From Pleodorina starrii (taxonomy: Eukaryota; Chlorophyta; Chlorophyceae; Chlamydomonadales; Volvocaceae), in NCBI GenBank assembly GCA_030267565.1, contig BRXU01000021.1, positions 793,501 to 857,500 of the forward strand: a stretch of 64,000 nt of DNA, given 5' to 3'. The notes under the pieces are model-generated. The model worked only from the letters and a program-made list of their open reading frames with translations, did no database searches and had not been told where the DNA came from. Of the stretch, positions 58,201 through 64,000 are shown piece after piece (position 1 is the stretch's first letter; every line of letters begins with the position of its first letter). Both the position numbers and the translations under genes were made by a program.

Positions 58201-61200
58201 GCCCGGGGGGGGGAAGGTTGCGGGGGGGAAGGGTTCAGGGAGGTGTTGGGGAGGGGGCCGGTGGGGAGGGGCGACGATGAGGGGTGAGGGAGGGGAAGGG
58301 GGGGGGGGGTGGAAAGGAGACAGGACGCCGCAGCGGGTGGGGGGGTCCGGTATGCGGAGGGGGGAGGGCAGCGACGCGGGGGGCTTGGGGCGGGGGAATG
58401 GCGGAGGGGAGGACTTTTGAGCGGGAGGGAAGCGTGGGAAGGGTGGTCATAGCGATAATACTCTTCATGCGGTCACGTGTCGTACGGTCTGTCGTACCTG
58501 GTTAAACATGTGCTGCGCCGTACGGAAATCCCCGCCCGCCAGGGCCACGTCGCCACGCAGCTTGAGGACCTCGGCAATCTGCAGTACGGGTGGTTTGTTA
58601 CGGTTACACCGTTTGGCGGTTGGCGGGGGTTGTTGAGATCACGTCATCGAGGCGTGGAGCCGCGCATCTGCGTGCGAGTCGGGGGGGCGAATGAAGGAGG
58701 GGAGGGAGGGAGAGAGGGAAGGAGGGAGGGGGGCCGCAACCCAACGCCCCCAAACCCCTCAACATTAGCCTCAGCCTCCGCAGCACACAGCACGCACCGG
58801 CCGCTGGTGGGAAGGGGCTTTCTACATGCACCTCAACAACACAAACAGGCAACCCCCTCTCCGGAGCAACCCCAATCTGGGCAACAGCACCCCTTTATGC
58901 CCTCTCCCTCCCTCCCACGCTCTGCTACATGCTTTGAAAATGCTTTACGATAATGCGCCACCTAATACATTACACAGATCCATTGCTCCATACCAACCGA
59001 CGAACCAACCAACCAACCAACCAACAAGCCCATCCATCAATCCAGTCAGGTACCTGCAGCTCCCTCCGTACTGGGTCGTTCTCGTACAGCTCCGTTACCA
59101 CATCCGTGAGCTCCTCGTAGCAGGCAGTGGCGTCCTCCTGAGGGGCAGGGGGGGGGGTCATGACAGGTGGGGGTCAGGGGGGGGTCAGGGAGTGATATGC
59201 TCCTTCATATAACAATGAGGTGGGGAGCAGGTGGGGTGGGTTGCGGTGGGTGGGTTACCGTAAGGTATAAGGGATAAAGTGAAGAGGGGTAGCGGTTAGG
59301 TAGCTGCTAAAGGGTTCTGCCAATGGGGGTGTTGGCGGATTTCTGCTCCCCTACCCTCGCACCCCACTCCCCAGCCCCTGCAGTCCATCGCCGCCCACCT
59401 CCCCTCACATAGTCCCTCCGGTCCACCCCCCTTCACTAGCCCCTCCGGTCCAACCCCCCCCCCCCTCACATAGTCCCTCCGGTCCACCAGCAGTGCCCCC
59501 TTGTCCTTGAGTGCCTGCAGCTGGCGGGCGGGGGGCAGCCAGCCGCCACTGCCGTACTGCGCAAACGCAGACAGGATCTCGTTCAGGATGTTGAGCCGCG
59601 AGGAGTCCTTGCGCTGCAGGGCTGCGGACAGGGGTAGGGGGGAGGTGGGGGATGGGGGGTGGGGGATGGGGGTGAGGGGGACGGGGAGTTGAGAGACAGG
59701 GGGGTAAGGCTGGGAAGGTTGGACAGTCCGGGGATAAGGAGCATGAATCGCAGTCCGGGGGTATTCGGACCTCCCCCCTCTCCCCCTCCTTCTCCCTCAA
59801 TAGGGAGAGGCTCTCCTCATCCCCCTTCCCCTCCCCCTCCCGCTTCCCCTTTCCCCCCTTACTTCCGAGTTCAGGGACAGCTCGCTGACGGCCTGTCCGC
59901 CCCTTCGCTGCGGTACCTGTTCTCTTACCCCACCCTCTCTCTCTTCCCCTCTCCCTCTCCCTCCCCCCCAAAGACATCAGGGTTGTCTGACAGGCACAAC
60001 TGGGCGGGTACGGCAATCCGTGCCGCGTACGTCCCTTCCTACACGCGGTTTCATTCATTCTCTCCTTCTCCCTCTCCCCGCTTCTCCACGCCCCTCCCTT
60101 CCTCCCTACCTCCCTCCCTGTCTCCCCATCTCTCTTCCCACCCCCCCCCCTCCGTCGCTCCGTCCGGGTCCGTTCGCTCACGCCGTCTCCTTCTCCGCTG
60201 CGATTTTCTCTTTATACCAACCTCCTCACCGTATGCCGTGGCAATGCCCGCACAGAAGTCCAGGGAGCGGCACCACAGGGCCTGGAAGGTGGGGTGGGCC
60301 AACTTGCCCTCGCGACCCAGGCTCTCCTCAAGCCTTGAGACGGGGGGGGGGGGTGGCAAGGAGAGAGGGTTAGGGAGGGTGTTTGGCGGGGTTTGGATGG
60401 GGGGTTGGGATGAAGGGTTGGGTTGGGGTGGAGGGTTGGGATGGAGGGGGGCGAACGGGGAGAGGAGGGAGTGGAGTGGAGGGTGTTGAATGGGACGGGA
60501 GGGAAAGCCCGCGCGTGCGGGGGGGCACCACCGGGGGGGGGGTCGTGAGAGGGTCTCTCGCGGCGTCGACAGGTGATCGCAGGACAGCATCAGCAGGGCA
60601 GTTACGGCAGTTACGGCCGTTGCATGGAAGTTACGGCAGTTACGGCAGTTATATACCAGGGTACCCATCTCGGGATGACGGATGGGGCACCACCACCAGC
60701 GCCGAGCTTGAGGTCAAACCGACCCAACCCGACCCGACCCCAACACCATCAGTCCATCACCCTCCGCCGGCCGCCACCACCACCACCACTACCACCGCCG
60801 CTGCCTGAACGGTCAGGGACGGTCCGGCGGCGACGCGCTCGCGGTCGCGGTCGCCGCTCCTCCGGCATTGGCTGTGCTGGTCTACAGCCGCTCATATCCG
60901 ACGTGTGCAGCAAATGCCTTGCCGGGTCCGTCCGCCCAACCTCGCCCCATCGCTGCGGTTTCATCGCTTCCATCGCTGCGGTTTCGTATCTACCGCATCA
61001 CCACCCACCACCACCACCACAAACCCTAAACCACCACCCGCCGCCACACCCGCACCTTCTGCCCCCTCCCCAACCCTTAAGGTCCCTCCCAACGTAACGG
61101 AGGACACGCCCCCGCTCCCCCCAACATATTGTTCTAGCAGCCACCCACACACCCCCAACCACCCCCCCTCCAACCACACACCCGCTCACCCACCCGCTCA

Positions 61201-64000
61201 CCTGGACCCCTCTACATCAATCACGTGGTTGAGGCAGTACATGGCTCCATCGTACGACCGCTCGGCCTCGCCGGCCAGTCGTACGACCTCCGCCAGGTGG
61301 TTGTCGGCCTCGTCCCTGGGGGGTCCCCGGGGATGGGAGAGGCGGGGAACGGAGAGGGGTGTGCCGAAGCGGATGTGTGGGTGCGTGCGTGGGTATTTTT
61401 GTGCTTGCGTTTGTGTGTTAATTGTCCGTGTTACGTGTCCGGGGTCCGGCAGGCGGGGGGGGGGGTACCCCGACACGCGAGGCCACGCGGGGGTGGGTTG
61501 CCATGCATGAATGAATGGGCTCACGTGCCCTTACACTGCGGCAAGCTAGTTACCGCCGGAGAGAGGCAACTTCCGCTGCCGTCCATCCCGTGCCGTGCCC
61601 CCCCTCCCCCATCACCCCCTTCACTCCCCTCTCACTCCCCTCTCACTCCCCACTCGCTCCCACCCAGCCACCCGCCAACCCGGCCACCCGGCCATCCGCC
61701 CCGGCAGCTAGCAAACCCGCCCCCTTCCCCTGCCCCCATCTCCTCGTCCACCTTCCACCTTTCACCCTCCCCTTCCTCCAACGGCACACCCGTCTACAAA
61801 GGCTACACCCTTCCCCCCTTCCCCCATCCCCCTCCCCTTCACGTGAATACCACACCCTCCCCTCCCTCCCCCTCCCCCTTCCCCTTCCCCTCCCCCTCCT
61901 CCCCCTCCCCCCTCCCCCTCACCTGAACGCCTGCACCTGCCCCCTGAACTTCTCCAGCTGCTCCGCCGAGTAGAAGGAATCCCCCCGCTCGGTGCGCCGG
62001 TCCAGTCGCAAGGCGGCCTCCTCGGCGGAGCGGAGGGAGGACTTGCGAGCTGACAGGGGCAGGGGTGGTGTGTGTTTGTGGGGGGGGGAGGGAACACGAG
62101 GGAAGGGGAGCGAGGGAAACGGGCGTTACGGGGCTGGGGGTGGAAGGGAGGCGAGAGGAGGAGTGGAGGGTTATATTTGGGGGGCGAGGGAGGGGTACGG
62201 TATCCCGGCGATCGTGTCAAGAGGGGGGCTGGCGCAGGGCCGTCCTGACTCAGCCAACCCGCTTAGCCGGAGCCTCCGCGCACGAGGGCACACAGCCGAG
62301 GTCAGGTTCTGATGTGGTGTTTGGGAGGCCACCCAACCCGCCTCCTCCCCCTTTCCCTCAGGTAATATCCCAGGTATCTGCGTTGCGTTCCCTCGTCCCG
62401 GGCCGTTCTCTTTCATCCCCACCCGTGTCCTCCGCCTGGGTGGGTTTGGGTTTAGGGTCCCCCTTCCCCTCCCCCAGCCTGCATCCCCACCCGTGTCCTC
62501 CGCCTCCGCCTCCTTGAGTTTAGCCTCCGCCAACACGCCGTGGCTCTGGGCCATCAGCGCCACTATTCCCGCGTCGGTCACCTGGGCAGGGGAGGGGTAT
62601 AAAGAGAAAATCGCAGCGGAGAAGAGGCGGGAAGGGGCGGGTGGGCGGGGGGAGAGGGGGTGCAGGTGAGCGGTTTGAATGAGAAAGCTGGCAGGCGGTG
62701 TGAGTGTGTGCGGGGGGGGGTATCCACGTATAGGCCGGAGCCCGTAAACGGCAACCCCCGGGGCAGGGGGTCAGGGAGTGATGTGCTCCTTCATATCACA
62801 ATGAGAGACACTGCGGACTAAAGGGGCGGGCGGGGGGCTGAAAGCCATCATGCATGCATCACCCTTCATCGAGGGCAGGACAAGGCGACCCCGGGGCGGT
62901 AACCCCAGGGCGAGGGGGGAGGGAGTATAAGAATGACACGAGAATCGCGGCCAAGGAACCGAAACAGGCGACCAGGTGAAGAGGTGATACGAGCGATGCG
63001 GGGTTTGGGGGTTTGGGGGGTTTAACCTCCCGGGTTTGAAGCCCCCAGATCGCCCCCAACCCGCCCCTGCATAGCTGCGGCCCCGCAGTAGCAAGGGCCC
63101 ATCCCCCCGCCAACCTCCAAACTCCCCCTCTTACCCCGAGGCCCCCAAAGGATCGAACCCCCCTACACCCGAAACATCCTCTAGCCCGGGGGCCTATCCC
63201 CCTATTCCTTCCCTGCCCTCCTCCCCCTCGCCCACAACCTTCCCCATTGCCCCGCAGCCCCCCTTTCCCCCTCTTCCCCCCCCTCTCCCACTCTCCCCAC
63301 TCTCCCCCTCTCTCCCCCTCTCCCTCCCACCGAGTCAATGGTGGACCTCTGCACGCCGCCCAGCTCATTGTCCTCCACCTCCTCAGCGGTCCAGGCAACA
63401 GGCTCCTGCAAGGGGGGTGGGTGGTGGTGGTGGTGGTGGGGGTGGGGGTGGTGAGGTGTGGTGGTGAGGGGTGTGTGTGTGTGCGTCTGTGTGTGTGATG
63501 GGTGTGTGTGCGTGTGTGATGGGTGCGCGTGAGTTGCTCCTGGGGGAGAGAACCGTGAAACCGTGAAACCCTCACCCCCAAGACTCGGAGACAGGAGGGC
63601 GGCGCGCTGCAGGTGAGCAACACACGCAAGCCAGAGAGGGCAACGACAGGACGCGCGGCTGTGTGACCGTGCGGCGCCACACCCTTCCCCTCCCTCCCCC
63701 CCCGGTTCGGATATTCGTAATTTAGCCCCCCAACCGGTCCCTCCCTCTTCCCCCCTCCCCTCGCCCCACCCCCATGTTTTCCCCCCTCATGTATTGCTGG
63801 GTTCTGGGTCCGTTCGCTAACGCCGTCTCCTTCCCCGCTGCGATTTTTTCTTTTTATCCCCCCTCAAGTCATGTGTCCTGTCCCCCCACCTGCAGCCCGG
63901 CCGCCTTGACCAGCAGTGCCAGCGCCTTCCTGGCCTGGTTGCACGCGGCCCCAGTGGCCAGTCCGGGGGACCCCGCGGAGGACAGCAGGGCCTCAGCCCG
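55276..64000 (-). CDS. TPR/helical-repeat protein with Gly/Ala/Ser repeat tail (5' end missing)
   Basis: Eleven exons visible: >64000-63890, 63405-63331, 62581-62491, 62049-61923, 61315-61202, 60333-60230, 59621-59470, 59137-59054, 58578-58498, 58149-57803, 57436-55276; 1148 aa in consistent phase. Residues ~1-330 are helical: KALALLVKAAGLQ, DEADNHLAEVVRLAGEAERS, LNILNEILSAFAQYG. Then come two TPR-like units (YEDATACYEELTDVVTELYE; LKLRGDVALAGGDFRTAQHM, continuing into LEFYQRHLG), spaced like kinesin-light-chain TPRs. From ~430 the protein is ~20 copies of a GGFDGGAASPAAASQRSGYG-type repeat, ending FNNDPMELV. No specific family was recognised; a scaffold or adaptor role is inference. A GTGAGC inside the last exon could be a donor, giving a different C-terminus. 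Two intronic element families populate its introns. Confidence 0.75.
55440..56830 (-). repeat. Coding tandem repeat (~60-66 bp unit)
   Basis: Encodes the GG-FDGG-(A/R)AS-PAA-(A/P)S-QRS-G(Y/F)(G/V)G repeat in the last exon of the TPR gene. Units differ mostly by in-frame indels of GGC/GGA triplets. Neighbouring units near 56330-56470 are nearly identical over 63 bp. Confidence 0.88.
58181..58205 (-). repeat. Short intronic repeat family 3, copy 1
   Basis: TATCCACGTGTAGGCCGGAG plus CCCG on the plus strand, 31 bp upstream (in transcript sense) of the exon starting at 58149. The second copy lies at 62721-62744 in the same gene and orientation. Confidence 0.65.
59181..59218 (-). mobile_element. 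Intronic element family 1, copy D
   Basis: In transcript sense it reads CTCATTGTTATATGAAGGAG, then CATATCACTCCCTGACCCC. It lies 43 nt before the acceptor of the exon starting at 59137. Confidence 0.82.
60165..60218 (+). mobile_element. Intronic element family 2, copy b (donor side, antisense)
   Basis: The plus strand reads GGGTCCGTTCGCTCACGCCG, then TCTCCTTCTCCGCTGCGATT, then TTCTCTTTATACC. On the gene (minus) strand this begins about 11 nt after the donor at 60229. Confidence 0.78.
62597..62630 (-). mobile_element. Intronic element family 2, copy c (acceptor side, partial)
   Basis: In transcript sense it reads CTTCTCCGCTGCGATTTTCT, then CTTTATACCCC. It ends about 15 nt before the acceptor of the exon starting at 62581. 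The 5' half is missing. Confidence 0.72.
62721..62744 (-). repeat. Short intronic repeat family 3, copy 2
   Basis: TATCCACGTATAGGCCGGAG plus CCCG, one mismatch from copy 1, placed directly beside family 1 copy E. Confidence 0.65.
62766..62820 (-). mobile_element. Intronic element family 1, copy E
   Basis: In transcript sense it reads AGTCCGCAGTG, then CTCATTGTGATATGAAGGAG, then CACATCACTCCCTGACCCCC. It lies ~185 nt before the acceptor at 62582. Confidence 0.8.
63800..63859 (+). mobile_element. Intronic element family 2, copy d (donor side, antisense)
   Basis: The plus strand reads GGGTCCGTTCGCTAACGCCG, then TCTCCTTCCCCGCTGCGATT, then TTTTCTTTTTATCC. It lies about 30 nt past the donor of the exon ending at 63890 on the minus-strand gene. 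Confidence 0.76.

Overview
The window is nuclear DNA from a eukaryote, most likely a chlorophyte green alga of the Chlamydomonas/Volvox kind (inference). The reasons are the GC-rich, intron-rich genes, coding regions full of Ala/Gly/Pro/Gln runs, a secreted C-type-lectin/proline-rich protein, an interstitial (CCCTAAAA)n tract of the TTTTAGGG telomere type, occasional GC-AG introns, and many short introns with C-rich 3' ends. No prokaryotic operons, rRNA, tRNA or CRISPR arrays were recognised.

Layout. Positions 1-5450 are repeats: a 120-bp Tourist-like MITE, a ~2.3-kb giant inverted repeat with ~1-kb arms that contain 41-bp tandem repeats, and an array of ~420-bp direct repeats. Positions 7265-10345 hold a secreted protein with two C-type-lectin-like domains joined by a proline-rich linker; its last intron carries a 481-bp TRIM retroelement. 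Positions 10346-17400 are mostly gene-free: AT, AAT and ATT microsatellites, telomere-type repeats, and the 3' end of a decayed retroelement-like ORF ending in a perfect hairpin. Positions 28611-17439 (minus) encode a 14-exon sugar-porter-family transporter with a ~330-residue central loop. A single-exon YchJ/SEC-C protein gene (24995-23997, minus) sits inside one of its introns. Positions 29142-38627 (plus) encode CDC27/APC3 in 16 exons, divergent from the transporter across 530 bp. Positions 41004-42258 (plus) encode a small p25-alpha/TPPP-like protein. Positions 50480-45950 (minus) encode an unrecognised low-complexity protein. Positions 64000-55276 (minus, 5' end outside the window) encode a TPR/helical-repeat protein with a long Gly/Ala/Ser repeat tail.

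Exon structures were assembled by eye from protein similarity, splice dinucleotides and phase. For CDC27 (964 aa), the transporter (808 aa), the lectin protein (437 aa), the p25 protein (135 aa) and the TPR protein (1148 aa visible) every junction keeps phase and the exon sums divide by three, which strongly supports the models.

The most interesting signal is a family of short intronic elements. One 40-60-bp element, containing TTGTTATATAAAGGAGCATA and ending in CTCCCTGAC, occurs five times in three unrelated genes. It is always in an intron, always in the transcription orientation, and usually close to the acceptor, where it appears to supply a branch point and pyrimidine tract. This looks like an introner-like element. 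A second ~55-bp family also hugs splice sites but occurs in both orientations.
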